A stretch of 64,000 bases of DNA from Nansenia antarctica (Eukaryota; Chordata; Actinopteri; Argentiniformes; Microstomatidae), in the NCBI GenBank assembly GCA_963989245.1, contig OZ022340.1, forward strand, positions 51,920,851 through 51,984,850. The letters run 5' to 3'. Each line of letters begins with the position of its first letter. The stretch's first letter is position 1. The notes under the pieces were generated by a model that did no database searches, had not been told where the DNA came from, and saw nothing but the letters and a program-made list of their open reading frames with translations. Of the stretch, positions 47,301 to 57,979 are shown piece by piece. A program made the position numbers and the translations under genes.

Positions 47301-49039
47301 CTCTTATTGTCCAAATGTTCCCTGAATTTTAGCTGCATGTTTTTCCAGCATTCGTTGTCAATAAAAATTCGACTCCCCTTCTTTTCCCCTGCCAATACTG
47401 TGTCGTTTATGACATTTACCAACGTTTATGCTATGAATAGTTCGATGCTAGCGTTAGGTGCGAGGCTGCTCGGTTAACCCATTTGCGGGAACATTATTTG
47501 TTTCACAAAATAGCCTGATTTAGTTGACCATGAACATCAGAGACTACATTACGAATGTTCATTTAAAATACTTGTATACTGAGCACTGGTATAAGCACAT
47601 GAACCAGAGAACAGCAGTAAATGCAATAACCCACAGTCGTCGCTGATGTTGCATTTTCGATTAGGATACGGGATTAAAGGGACCGGTGACGGGCGAAGGG
47701 AGAGGAGAGGGATTTCCTGAAATCCGCAAAATTCTGACCAATCACAAAATTGCTTTGCAAGCGCGTTGCCGACGAGGTTAATTGCAACATCGGAACAAAA
47801 TCGGAACGAAATGTAGGTCTGAAAGCGGCCTAAATCTAGCTTAAATCAGCTTTTTCTTTTTCTATTCTCCGATCATAATTCCTCGCTGCCTTTCTCGTTG
47901 CGCAGCCTGAATCAATTAGTGGCGGAGAAAATGTATTTGTGGCGGCCCGCCATGAATCAATGCATATAGAGGAAACACTGTGTCTTAATAACCAGGGTTC
48001 CCTTTAACACATTCAATCACCAATCATTCTGATCGTATTTTCTCTCTTCCCCTCCTAGACCCAAACTCACAGTGGTGGTTGTGAAGAAGCGGATCAGTTC
48101 CAGGTTCTTTGCCCAAATTGGCGGCAAGATGGCCAACCCACCCCCTGGAACAGTCATCGACACTGAGGTCACCCGCCCAGAATGGTATCGATTCAATACG
48201 CAATTCAGAAAATATGTTGTTTTTTCAGAGATGTGCTATGTCTGCTTTATCCAGTCTTAAAACGGTGGCTACAGTTGCAATCGCCCATTTTCAGGTACGA
48301 CTTCTTCATTGTCAGCCAAGCTGTTAGACAGGGACGCGTCTCCCCAACCCACTACAATGTGGTGTATGACAGCAGTGGACTGAAGCCTGACCACATGCAG
48401 CGACTGACCTACAAACTCTGCCACATGTACTTCAACTGGCAGGTATGCTGGGTTGTCTTACCAGTAGTAGTTTTAAAGGGGAGGTTTACCCGAACTTTCA
48501 TTATTTCGTGTGCAGCTGCATCATAGCTATCAAAACGTGACGTCTGTTGTGACGGGGAGAGAGGGGGGGATCTTGGGAGTTTGGAACATCAGGGCATTCA
48601 AAGCGAGATATATTTACTCAGAGATTGTTTTATAACATGATTCTTTGTGTGTGGATATGTCTACTTTAGAATAATGAAAACAACAAATGCACAAAATTAC
48701 AGGGTAAAAGTCCGCTTAAACTATTCTCTTGGTCAGTAATTCAAATGCAGGCATGAACAGGGTGTAGTTCACATTGAAACACATCTTAAACCTACTGATG
48801 TATCCATAATTGGTTATGAAATCAAACATACTGTATTTACATATGGTTTTCCCATTTCAGGCATGCAAGTTGTTTTTTGATGCAGAAATTGTCGTTGATT
48901 TTGTCTCCCCCAATTATTTCAGGGGATCATCCGAGTGCCTGCACCCTGCCAGTATGCCCACAAGCTTGCTTTCCTGGTGGGACAGAGCATCCACAGAGAG
49001 CCCAACATGAACCTGGATGACTTCCTCTACTACCTGTGA
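44146..49039 (+). CDS. piwil1: Piwi-like protein 1, 3' half (gene-level entry)
   Basis: Nine plus-strand exons (44146-44333, 44662-44734, 44839-45039, 45861-45965, 46066-46136, 46302-46455, 48059-48184, 48295-48442, 48923-49039) encode the MID and PIWI domains, ending LDDFLYYL and a TGA. PIWIL1 binds piRNAs in germ cells and slices transposon RNA. The RNase H-like catalytic residues are present: D in IVGIDCYHD, E in CGQEIMDGL, D in IYRDGVGDG and H in YAHKLAF. MID-domain residues for the piRNA 5' end lie in KKYLCVDCPTPSQC. KKYLCVDCPTPSQC and LQMNCKMGGELWSVEI assign it to PIWIL1 rather than PIWIL2. The PAZ and N-terminal exons are not upstream. Exon 4 has a one-base frameshift, and exon 5 uses a GC donor. 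The first two coding exons of a piwil1 gene lie downstream at 59381-60189. Confidence 0.95.
44662..44734 (+). CDS. piwil1: piwil1 exon
   Basis: A 73-bp exon encoding VEYEDRQESLLRALQHNVTE. Acceptor TACAG, donor GTTAGT, phase 0. Confidence 0.93.
44839..45039 (+). CDS. piwil1: piwil1 exon, MID domain
   Basis: A 201-bp exon encoding VVVILPSIRKDKYDSVKKYL, DCPTPSQCVLARTLSRQQ and ATKIALQMNCKMGGELW. These include the conserved Lys/Gln/Lys-type residues that hold the piRNA 5' phosphate in the family. Both ends are phase 0. Confidence 0.96.
45141..45450. mobile_element. Non-autonomous DNA element, copy A
   Basis: Starts AGTTTAAAGTGGAATTTTAT and ends GGGTAAACTTTCCC. CTCGCTTTGAATGCC and TTGATAGCTATGAT inside occur in inverse orientation in the element at 48472-48722. 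Both lie in piwil1 introns. Confidence 0.65.
45476..45679. mobile_element. Near-perfect 204-bp hairpin element in a piwil1 intron
   Basis: Two arms of about 94 bp (TGTGGGGAACATGACGCGTT at the left, its exact inverse at the right) are separated by about 15 bp. The only visible arm mismatches are around GGGCATCGGCTGATGCC. GACTG is directly repeated outside both ends (45471-45475, 45680-45684), a 5-bp target-site duplication. Transcribed with piwil1, it would fold into a long double-stranded RNA. Confidence 0.88.
45861..45965 (+). pseudogene. piwil1: piwil1 exon with a one-base frameshift
   Basis: This exon encodes LMIVGIDCYHDIAAGKRSIG, including the first catalytic aspartate, and then ALVASL. 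At 45947-45957 (CATAAAAGGGC) there is one base more than the family requires: before it the frame fits, after it the codons ATG TCC AG fit only one frame later and join properly to exon 46066 (G TGG TTC TCC). The exon is 105 bp instead of 104. Reading on without correction reaches a TGA at 48164-48166. The site is an A-run beside a G-run, so a sequencing error is possible. Confidence 0.85.
46066..46136 (+). CDS. piwil1: piwil1 exon ending in a GC donor
   Basis: A 71-bp exon encoding WFSKCVVQSCGQEIMDGLKV in the family frame, including the probable catalytic glutamate. The exon/intron boundary reads CAAG|GCAAGT, a GC-AG intron with an otherwise ideal donor. Phase 1 (CAA G) joins correctly to GT GCA CTG at 46302. 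Confidence 0.88.
46302..46455 (+). CDS. piwil1: piwil1 exon
   Basis: A 154-bp exon encoding ALKAWLKHNQCLPSRIIIYR and DGVGDGMLQSVVNYEVPQ, with the second catalytic aspartate. Ends in phase 2 before GTAAGA. The following 1.6-kb intron is mostly the hAT-like element at 46583. Confidence 0.95.
46583..47980 (+). mobile_element. hAT-like non-autonomous element, copy 2
   Basis: It starts CAGTGTTTCCTCTAGGATTT and ends GAGGAAACACTG, with TGTCTT exactly repeated outside (46577-46582, 47981-47986). It is the same family and orientation as 29513-31088 but lacks the L2 fragment there. A CA tract lies near 46851-46871. Confidence 0.85.
48059..48184 (+). CDS. piwil1: piwil1 exon
   Basis: A 126-bp exon encoding PKLTVVVVKKRISSRFFAQI and NPPPGTVIDTEVTRPEW. 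Acceptor CCTAG, donor GTATCG, ending within a Trp codon. The next intron is only 110 bp. Confidence 0.95.
48295..48442 (+). CDS. piwil1: piwil1 exon
   Basis: A 148-bp exon encoding YDFFIVSQAVRQGRVSPTHY and GLKPDHMQRLTYKLCHMYFN, highly conserved PIWI-domain sequence. Ends in phase 0. Confidence 0.96.
48472..48722. mobile_element. Non-autonomous DNA element, copy B
   Basis: AGGTTTACCCGAACTTTCATT at the left and GGGTAAAAGTCCGCTTAAACT at the right; CATAGCTATCAAAACG and GGCATTCAAAGCGAGATAT inside are the inverse of copy A (45141-45450). Confidence 0.65.
48923..49039 (+). CDS. piwil1: piwil1 last coding exon
   Basis: A 117-bp exon encoding GIIRVPAPCQYAHKLAFLVG, which contains the catalytic histidine, then QSIHREPNMNLDDFLYYL and a TGA at 49037-49039. 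The hydrophobic YYL-type C-terminus is the normal one for PIWI proteins; it packs into the MID-PIWI interface. Confidence 0.97.
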   Translation, partial: GIIRVPAPCQYAHKLAFLVGQSIHREPNMNLDDFLYYL

Positions 49040-49200
49040 GACGGGAGCAGCTACCTGAAGAGCACTTTGGAGTGAACTTGCCTGCCCTCTCTGCCTGCAC
49101 TGCCCTGCCCTGCCTGCCCTCTCTACCTGCCTGCCCTGCTTGCTGACCCTCCTGATCTGCCTGCTTCACTATAGAAGCTCTGCCCCTATTCCCCGGAATC

Positions 49201-49206
49201 AATAAA
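49201..49206 (+). terminator. piwil1: piwil1 poly(A) signal
   Basis: AATAAA lies about 160 bp after the piwil1 stop codon; a second one is at 49272-49277. Either would give a short 3' UTR. Confidence 0.65.
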
Positions 49207-51835
49207 TACACCCAGCTTTGGGTTTTACTCTCCATCTGCCTCTTGTGTTCTGCACTAGTCTGGTTGTCACAAATAAAGAGAGTTGACTCAGTAGTAAGAG
49301 GGCATTGGCTGGCAACCATAGGTAACATATATGTAGTTTTACTGTCTAAACTTCCTTCCATTATCCTTATCAGCCAACATAGTGAATTCAAATCATAATA
49401 TCTTTCATACAAGCACAACATTGACTTCAGAACATCAATTTCTGGGGAAAAGTAACCACACATTTCACTTTCCCCTTTGAACATCCAGAGGAAATTAGAT
49501 GCAGTATGTCCATCCAGAATCCATGTTCAGCTCTGTTATGTGCTTTTCCACAAAAACGCATTTCCCATTGATCTTGTCTACATCAAAACAAATGATGTTG
49601 ATGAGACGGACCAGAGAGGGACTACGGAATGCAATCATAAGCAGCATCAAAACATGTCTTCTAGTTTAATGCTACTGTACATCTTAATACATATAACAAG
49701 ATAAAAAAAAATACATTCCACATAATTTGATTATTACTTTCATTTCTTAATTCGGGTAGCACAAGAAAACATTAAATTAAATATTGAGTGACAATTACTG
49801 TAATGAATACAGTATGTAATTCATCTTTAATGTGCTTTTGCATCTATTTTTGTGAATATCAACAAATGTCTTGTAGTGTTACAGTTTATCCTACTGACTT
49901 GAAGTCAGGTAGGCCTAGCTGGGGCAACATGGGTTTGTGGGAGCCACGCCTGTACTCTGCTACTAGTGGGGGTAATAAATATTATGTGCAAAATGTTAGG
50001 GTAATCGTTCACTTTTTCATAAAAGCACGAAACTTGGTACACTTGTACAGTTTGTTGTCCTGAACATTTTCAGACGTGGAGCCCTCGAAAAAACTCCTCC
50101 TAGTGGCCGTGGCGGCCATCTTCCTTTCCGAATTGTGTATTTTGCTTCATATCTCCTGAACCAAACATGATAACACCGAACAGATGTTGTCTACCCCTAT
50201 GTTTTGAAGGTCAAGGATTACAATGATACCATATACAACATCATAAAGTGTTCAGGTGGCCATTTACCTTTCCGCCATAGCCGAATAATGTATTTTGCTT
50301 CATATCTCCTTAACCAAACATGATAACACTGAACAAATGATGTCTACCCTCATGTTTTGAAGGTCAAGGATTACAATGATACCATATACAACATCATAAA
50401 GTGTTCTGGTGAATAGTTAAGTGGTGACCTCAGACCTCATAATGTGCCAGGGAGTTTAAGGAAGTTTAATAAAAACAAAGGTGCCACCCAGGGTGCGAAA
50501 TAAGGGGGAGCTCGGGGAGCTATAGCTCCCCTAGTGGTGACATGAGCTCCCCTGGAAACATGGTTTGTGAAATTTTGGGGGAGCTCTAAAATATTCCAAA
50601 TTGCGATGGATTTATTCCAAGTTGTGACAGATTTTACCTGGTGTAATATGATTTGTAGAGGCATACAATCTATTTTGATGTTGGTATTAGGTATATAAAT
50701 GATATATAATAGCCTATATAGCCTACATATAGGCCTTTATTGGCTACAACTATGCGACAGTAACTTGCAGCGGGGTGCACTGACGCTGAACCCCTCATAG
50801 TGATAAGTAGGTGGACAATGCGTGGTGCTGAAATAGCCGACATGCGGTGTGTGGTTTGAAAAAGTAACGCCAGCTCAGTAAATAATTCAAACTTAATGTT
50901 TACTTATAGGCTATGTGAATGTGACTGCACCACACATGTGAACAGTAACAAAGCAAATGCAGTTTAATTTTATGAAAAACATTGACAACTAAATCGGCGC
51001 AAAAAAAAAAAAAGAAGCTGAATCCGCTTAGCCTATATGCTCCTGAAAAACATTTAATGACAGAGCAAACACGCTACATTACTAGGGATAGTAATTACAA
51101 TGAGCCATTCATTAAAAATAGAAAAAATAATATTAGGCTATTAAATCTCACTTAATGAGAAAACTGGCATCTCCCATCGGTCACTATTTGTTGGCTATCT
51201 GGTGATATGGACGTCTTTGAGTGTCTAGAAAAGCGCTATAAGTCTAATGTATTATTATTATTTGTTATTATTATGGATGTCACTTTAATCCGGCAGTTCT
51301 CAAGGTTTTTATGCACCAATCGATTCCTCTAGTCCGTCTTTATCGCATTCATTGATGAAAAGGACAACTTGCATGTATAGGTGGAAGGGAACATTCATTG
51401 TGAGCACGGAAAATGTGAGTCTCTCACAACGGCTTTGCATTGATGAAACCAGGTAGGATGAACGCATAGTTCGCTGTCCATTCCTCTTTAAATGCCCTGT
51501 TTTCACCGTCAACTTTCCTCTTTAGACCTTTGGAGAGTGACATTATGTTTCTCTTGCTAGCTAGCAGGTTAAATGTTTAGCTAACTTCACCCGGCACCAA
51601 ACAACCAATCCAATAATAATGTGACCTTGTAAGTCTGGGAGGAGGGGGGAATCATTATCAGAATAAAACTATGTTAAATAATTATTAGAATAAGTTAGGC
51701 TGCGCTACATCGTCAGTCCACACATGTATTATTCAAAACTATGGAAAAGGGTGAAACTAGGGTGAGAATCACAACACAAACTCGCTAGTCAAGCCAAAAT
51801 ACAGCAGCGAAATGGATTGGACTGCTACCTAGTTA

Positions 51836-52121
51836 ACTAGAACACTACTTTACATTGTTACCTAGTTAACTAGAACACTACTTTACATTGTTACCTAGTT
51901 AACTAGAACACTACTTTACATTGTTACCTAGTTAACTAGAACACTACTTTACATTGTTACCTAGTTAACTAGAACACTACTTTACATTGTTACCTAGTTA
52001 ACTAGAACACTACTTTACATTGTTACCTAGTTAACTAGAACACTACTGTACATTGTTACCTAGTTAACTAGAACACTACTGTACATTGTTACCTAGTTAA
52101 CTAGAACACTACTGTACATTG
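51836..52121 (+). repeat. 33-bp minisatellite, about 8.7 copies
   Basis: The unit TACCTAGTTAACTAGAACAC plus TACTTTACATTGT repeats without length change; the last three copies have CTGTACATT in place of CTTTACATT. The unit contains the palindrome CTAGTTAACTAG. Confidence 0.95.
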
Positions 52122-52745
52122 TTTAGCAGGCTCACAAAACAAGCCGTGTTAGTTGACTAGCGATGTGTCATTGATTTTCGACAACGCGGAAATGTGTTCA
52201 CATTTTCCGAAAGAAAAGTCAAAGCATTAGAACGTAGAACGGAAAATCGCACGCGCGCTTTGCGCACGGAAAGCCACCGGCCCCGATTTGGCCTGAATTA
52301 TTTTTTCCGTCAGGAGATTTTTTTTTTTTTTTTGCTTTAATCCCTGGGCTCCCCCGCACACCGTGATTTAATTCGCACACTGGTGCCACCACACACTACC
52401 CTGACACCTATTCTTCACTGTCTCCACAGTCTCCTCCACACTGACACAGAGCAGTGCACTTTAAGGAGGCTTTTCTGCACTTGCAATGCCCCCGGCAGCC
52501 TTTCTTGCAGCCACAACTCAAAAGTTCAAGGATGGACTGGCTTGCCTGTGGAAGAGTTGACCACAAAGGTTTCCCGTCACTTGGATCCATCCAACCCCAG
52601 TCTGTTGGTGATGGCATCTTAGGTGCAACCACAAGAGCTTGTCCCCAACCATGTCGTCCTTGGTACACTACTCTTTTCCCCTTCCTTTCTTGGTGAATAA
52701 CTCAAGACGGGCTTCATCGATGTTGAGTTGGCTGCTGGTGCGATT

Positions 52746-53853
52746 ATAGAGTGAATGAAATAATGAATTATCTTTATTGTCATTGTAACAGGTGCAACAA
52801 CATTTAAATGCAAGCCCTAGGTTCTAACAATCAAACACAGTCCTAAGATAATAAAAAACAAGAATGAGACATAAATAGACATGAGGCATGATACTGAAGC
52901 GCCTGCCTGAGCGCAGCCGTATGAAGTGTTTGTAGCCAGGGTGGTGTGGGTCCTTGAGGATTTTGACTGCCTTGTTGAGACATCGGGAGTTGTACAGTTC
53001 TTCCAGGGAGGGGAGAGGGCATCCGATGATCTTCTGGGCCGAGTTGACGACCCTCTGGAGCGCTTTCCTCTCTGTGGCTGTGCAGCTGAGGAGCCACACG
53101 CAGATGCAGTACGTGAAGATGCTTTCCACGGAGCAGCGGTAGAAGGACACAAGCAGGTCTTGTCTGAGGTGGTAGTTTCTGAGTATTCTCAGGAAGTAGA
53201 GTCTCTGCTGTGCCTTCTTGATGATCGCCGTGGTGTTGGTTCTCCAGGTCAGGTCATCCTCCAGGTGGACGCCCAGGAATCTGAAGACTGAGACCATCGA
53301 TGTACAGGGGCTGTATGACGGTATTCTTCCTCCTGTAGTCCACAATTATCTCCTGGGTCTTTAGCTTGTTCAGCTGCAGGTTGTTGGTTTTACACAGGAC
53401 TGACAGCTGCTCCACCTTGTCGCGGTACGCGGCCTCGTCACCTTCGGAGATGCAGCCCACCACGGTGGTGTCGTCAGCAAACTTGATGATGGCGTTGCTG
53501 GGGTGGACGGCGATGAAGTCGTGGGTGTAGATGGAATAGAATAGGGGACTCAGCACGCAGCCCTGGGTGGATCCGGTGCTGAGGCTGATGGCTGTGGAGG
53601 TGTGGGGGCCTATCTTGACCCTCTGGGGGCAGTCAGACAGGAAGTCCTTGGACCACCGGCAGAGGAGGTGGTCTAGTCCGAGGTCTAGGAGTTTGGGCAC
53701 CAATCTGTCGGGTAGGATGGTGTTAAATGCCGAGCTGAAGTCCACGAAGAGCAGCCGTGCGTAGCCCCCCCCCACTCTCCAGGTGGGACAGGGTAGAGTG
53801 GAGAGTTGTGGCGATGGCATCCTCCGTGGACCTGTTAGCTCTGTAGGCAAATT
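52746..53853 (-). mobile_element. L2-clade LINE, second subfamily, 5' truncated
   Basis: The minus-strand ORF2 fragment starts near FAYRANRSTEDAIATT and includes LLFVDFSSAFNTILPDRL, the catalytic KFADDTTVVG and, after a frameshift near 53290, SLEELYNSRCLNKAVKIL. Several codon and base differences from the other L2 copies mark a separate, older subfamily. It interrupts the Cys-rich transposon gene. Confidence 0.88.
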
Positions 53854-54214
53854 GAGAAGAATTGTGAAGCGCTCCACAGTAGACATAACTTCCTCCGGTA
53901 TGCTGTTTGGAGCCTGTGACAGAGCCATGAAGGCCTCTGTTGCCATGTCATAGGCATTCCAGGTATCCCATGCTGCCTTCTTGCCCCTGGTTGCAAATGC
54001 ACACACTGTCACAGCTAGTAAAAACATGGAACACAGGAAGAGCCTTTGATTTGATCTCATGGATGGGTATGTACCTGAAGTTCTTACTAGTCCCAAACGC
54101 CACCCACAGCTCCTCAATGTCCAGCTCAGACACGTGTGCAATGGCTAGGACCACAACACAACTGTGTCCACAGTGCGCAGGATGATCTTTCTATACCCCT
54201 TTCTTGTAGCATCC

Positions 54215-54292
54215 GCCACATTCGTTGTTTGGTACCTGTACTGTAGCAATGACAATAAAGTCCATTCATTCATTCATTCATTCATTCATGGA
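54215..54292 (+). mobile_element. 78-bp L2 tail with 9-bp duplication
   Basis: CATTCGTTGTTTGGTACCTG followed by CAATGACAATAAAGTCC and (ATTC)n is the last part of an L2 3' UTR. GTAGCATCC is duplicated at 54206-54214 and 54293-54301. It interrupts the Cys-rich gene just after the HEEADTRMLL motif. Confidence 0.9.
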
Positions 54293-55630
54293 GTAGCATC
54301 CTTGTATCTGCTTCCTCATGTGTGCAAGGGGAAAGATGATGTGTGTCTAGTAGTGGGTGAGTTGACAGAGCATTGGGTCCGTACCTGGAAACAACTTGTT
54401 TGGTCGTTGACATTTCCACAAGGTTCCTGGCCAGGAAGTGAAACAGTTCTGTTTTGTTTTCGTCCACTCTCAGGAAACCTTTCCAGTTGGTTGGTATCTT
54501 GTTTTTTCCATCCACTCTTGTTCTTGTGCCCGTTCCTCGCTTCTGTCTTGTCTGGGACTTTAAGCTGTTTGCTTCATAGCAGTCCCACACCACATCCACT
54601 CTGTCAACACTTTCCAAGTAAGGTGCAACAACTGAAATACCTACATTCATAGCCTAATAGACAATTCTGGAATTAGAGAACTATAGTAAATAAATTCTTA
54701 TATGAAATATATTGTGAAAATTGAATATGCATATTCTCAGATACTGCGATTTCATTTTAATCATTCTCAGTCACAACGTCACTGATTTCACCACTAACTA
54801 TTCACCAGAACATTTTATGATGTTGTGTATGGTATCATTGTAATCCTTGACCTTCAAAACATGGGGGTAGACATCATTTGTTCAGTGTTAAGTTATCATG
54901 TTTGGTTGAGGAGATATGAAGCAAAATACATAATTCGGCTATGGCGGAAAGGAAAATGCCCGCCATGGCCACCTGAACACTTCATGATGTTGTATATGGT
55001 ATCATTTTAATCCTTGACCTTCAAAACATAGGGGTAGATATCATTTGTTCTGTGTTATCATGTTTGGTTCAGGAGATATGAAGCAAAATACACAATTGGG
55101 CTATGGCGGAAAGGAAAACGCCCGCCATGGCCACTAGGAGGAGTTTTTGCGAGGGCTCCACGTCTGAAAATGTTCAGGACCCCAAACTGTACAAGTGTAC
55201 CAAGTTTTGTGCTTTTATGAAAAAGTGAACTATTTTTTCACATATTAACTATTGACTATACCAACTAGTGGACATATTATAGATTGGAGCAAATCGCATG
55301 TGACTAGATTATGAAAAGGGGAGGTAGAGGTCTCCCCGAAATGTCCATGGTCGTAGTGATTACTGCGCCATTATACTACCAAAATATAGTTCCCTCTCCT
55401 ACCCAACTGTATAGCCCTACTATACAATGAGTATGTGTACAGTGTATAGTAAGACATTTGTTTTACTTCCTTTGATTCGAAAATAATGCCCGTGTATTCA
55501 ATAAATAAAATATTTATAGAATTCAGTATTCTGTGAACCAATGAATGATACGAGAATTGTATTACGTGCGCAGTAATACTCAGGTTGAGAAGCCCTACAA
55601 ATAACCTGATACAATTCGTATCGCAGACAG

Positions 55631-57444
55631 TTGAGTCTGAGATTTGAAAGAAGTCACTATGTAAGTACATGTGTGTATATAGCGCCTAGCGCAGACAGCA
55701 GAGTAGCATTGGCGCGACTATATGAAGCCATCAGTAGCCAACAAAGCACTGATCCACAGGCTATTCACATCATAGCGGGGGACTTCAATCATGTCGACCT
55801 GAAGGCAGTACTACCCAAGTTCTATCAGCATGTGAAATGTGCAACGAGAGGAGAAAAAACACTGGATAAGGTATACACCAACATCAAACGTGCTTACAAG
55901 GCTAGTCCGCTAGCTCATCTAGGCATGTCTGACCATGTGTCAATCCTCCTGATTCCTGCATACACTACAATGGGGAAAAGTGCTCCCATCACCACTAAGA
56001 CTGTCAGAACCTGGCCAGAAGGGTCCGCTCCACTGCAGATCTGCCTAAATGACACCCTATGGCAGGAATATGAGCATGAGGACCTGGAACAGTACACGTC
56101 GTTGGTTCTGAACCACATAGTGAACTGCACCAACTCAGTCACCGTGGACAAACGGGTCCGGGTCTACCCCAACACGAAGCCATGGATGACTGGGAAGGTC
56201 CAAAAACTGATCAACGAGAGGGACAACGCCTTCTTCGCAGGGAAGAGCACACCGCTGTACAGCTCCACCAGGGCCAACCTAAAGCGCGGCATCAAAGCGG
56301 CCAAGGCAGAGCACAGAGAGAAGATTGAGGAATGCCTCCTGAGCAACGACTCCAGGCGGATGTGGCAGGGGGTTCAGCAGATGACAAACTTCAGAGCCAA
56401 CAGGCTCACAGCCGCAGAGGACGACCCCCTGCTGGCGGGAAAGCTGAACACCTTCTACGCCCGGTTCGACGAGGGGCGAACGGAGGTAACCGCAACACAA
56501 ACACCACTCTCTCCAGCTCTCAGCAGCCTCACCCTCACAGAGCATGAAGTGAGACGCGTACTGAAGGCGGTGGACCCCAGGAAAGCCTCGGGGCCGGATG
56601 GCGTCCTGGGACGGGTGCTGAGAGACTGCGCCGACCAGCTGGCCGGGGTTTTCACCAACATCTTTAACCAGTCCCTGTCCCAGGCCACCGTCCCACCCTG
56701 CCTGAAAACCTCAACTATCATCCCAGTCCCGAAGAAAAGCACGGTGAGCTGCCTAAACGACTACCGCCCGGTGGCACTCACACCAATCATCATGAAGTGC
56801 TTCGAGAAACTAGTCCGGGCCCACATACTCACACGCCTCCCGCCCAACCTGGATCCATACCAGTTCGCCTACAGAGCCCACAGGTCCACAGAGGACGCCA
56901 TCGCGACGACTCTCCACGCCACTCTATCCCACCTGGAGAGGGGAAACAGCTACGCGAGACTGCTCTTCGTGGACTTCAGCTCCGCCTTCAACACCATCCT
57001 TCCAGACAGGCTAGTGACCAAACTACTAGACCTGGGTCTATCACACTCTATATGTGCGTGGATCAAGGACTTCCTGACCGACCGCCCCCAGAGGGTGCGG
57101 GTGGGCCCCCACACCTCCACAGCCCTCAGCCTCAGCACTGGGTCCCCCCAGGGCTGCGTGCTAAGCCCCATCCTCTACAACCTCTACACCCACGACTTCA
57201 CCCCCGTCCACTCCAGCAACTACATCGTAAAGTTTGCAGACGACACCACCGTGGTGGGATGTATCTCGGGGGGGGACGAGGCGGCGTACAGGGATGAGGT
57301 AGAGCAACTGAGCAAGCTGTGCAAGGTTAACAACCTGCTGCTAAACAAGTCAAAGACCCAGGAATTCATCGTAGACTTCAGGAGGAAAAAGTCCGAGATC
57401 CAGCCCCAGCTCATCGACGGAGAGAGCGTGGAGAGAGTCTCAAC
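55631..57444 (+). pseudogene. L2 ORF2: endonuclease end and reverse transcriptase
   Basis: The open frame carries the last part of the AP endonuclease (IIAGDFNHVDLK, HLGMSDHVSILL), a connector, and RT motifs in order: KASGPDGVLGRVL, NDYRPVALTPIIMKCFEKLV, FVDFSSAFNTILPDRL, STGSPQGCVLSPILYN and the catalytic KFADDTTVVG. The protein copies LINE RNA at nicked target DNA. The frame runs 127 bases into the hAT element (to 57571), which replaces the normal C-terminus. The N-terminal endonuclease residues are absent because of 5' truncation. Confidence 0.9.
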
Positions 57445-57979
57445 TAGTGTTGTTCCGATACCGATACTAGTATCGGCATGGCCACCGATACGCACAAAAA
57501 TGCTGGTATCGGTATCGGCGAGTACTAACAAAAAAAAAAATACGATTTTTTTTTTTTTTTTTTTTTTTTAGTACTAAAGTTATTTTGTTTGTAAATGTTC
57601 ACTTGCTGTTGCACTACTACTACGACTGTTTTATATCTTAAATGGATATTGCACTGATTGGCATCTGTGAGAGCCACATTTCAGGTTTTATAAGGGGTTG
57701 ATTTTCTTGTCACCATACCAGGTAGACAATAAAAAAAAGTTCTATAGTATTCACTCTCTGTTGGTATTTTTTCCTGTTTTACAAAGGTTTTGAGCAGTGC
57801 CAGACTAAGTGTTAGCAATAATTTTACATCGAGGTGAGTATGCGGCTCAAAAAACATGTTTTTTTGTTTTGTTTTTTCAAACGCCGTGGTATCGGATCGG
57901 TACTCGGTATCGGCAAGTACTGCACGGTCAGGTATCGGTATCGGTATCGGGATCAAAAAATGGTATCGGAACAACACTA
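57445..57979. mobile_element. hAT-like MITE inside L2 ORF2
   Basis: The ends TAGTGTTGTTCCGATACCGA and GGTATCGGAACAACACTA are inverted repeats. GTCTCAAC flanks both sides (57437-57444, 57980-57987), an exact 8-bp duplication. The uninterrupted copy at 61.8 kb shows GTCTCAAC only once, confirming the insertion. ATCGGTATCGG words are frequent near both ends. It contains A- and T-runs and no transposase. Confidence 0.95.

Larger units (their letters stand above)
52408..54650 (-). pseudogene. Transposon-associated Cys-rich protein gene, broken
   Basis: Minus-strand pieces in order: 54302-54650 (WKGFLRVDENKTELFHFLAR, then THEEADTRMLLHE), 53855-54205 (VVLAIAHVSELDIEELWVAF, GKKAAWDTWNAYDMATEAFM), and 52408-52745 (QLNIDEARLELFTKKG, YQGRHGWGQALVVAP, and the Cys-rich end CGCKKGCRGHCKCRK with KCTALCQCGGDC). 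I recall the same order of motifs in a large family of uncharacterised fish proteins that travel with repeats; their biochemical role is unknown. The N-terminal part is missing. Two L2 insertions and at least one frameshift (near 52675) break it. Confidence 0.7.
50007..55230 (-). mobile_element. Large element bounded by ~0.43-kb inverted repeats
   Basis: Left repeat 50007-50428 and right repeat 54788-55230 are inverse copies (GTTCACTTTTTCATAAAAGC at the left outer end, its inverse ending at 55230). Each contains two related sub-units with ATGATACCATATACAACATC. Between them lie the remnants of a minus-strand transposon-type gene, two L2 insertions and a 33-bp minisatellite. No target-site duplication is apparent. 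The family is not one I can name. Confidence 0.65.

Noticed and set aside
50490..52365. A further DNA transposon with ends CAGGGTGCGAAATAAGG and TTTAATCCCTGGG
   Set aside because: Only a short stretch of the two ends is inverse and no target duplication is visible; too weak to list.
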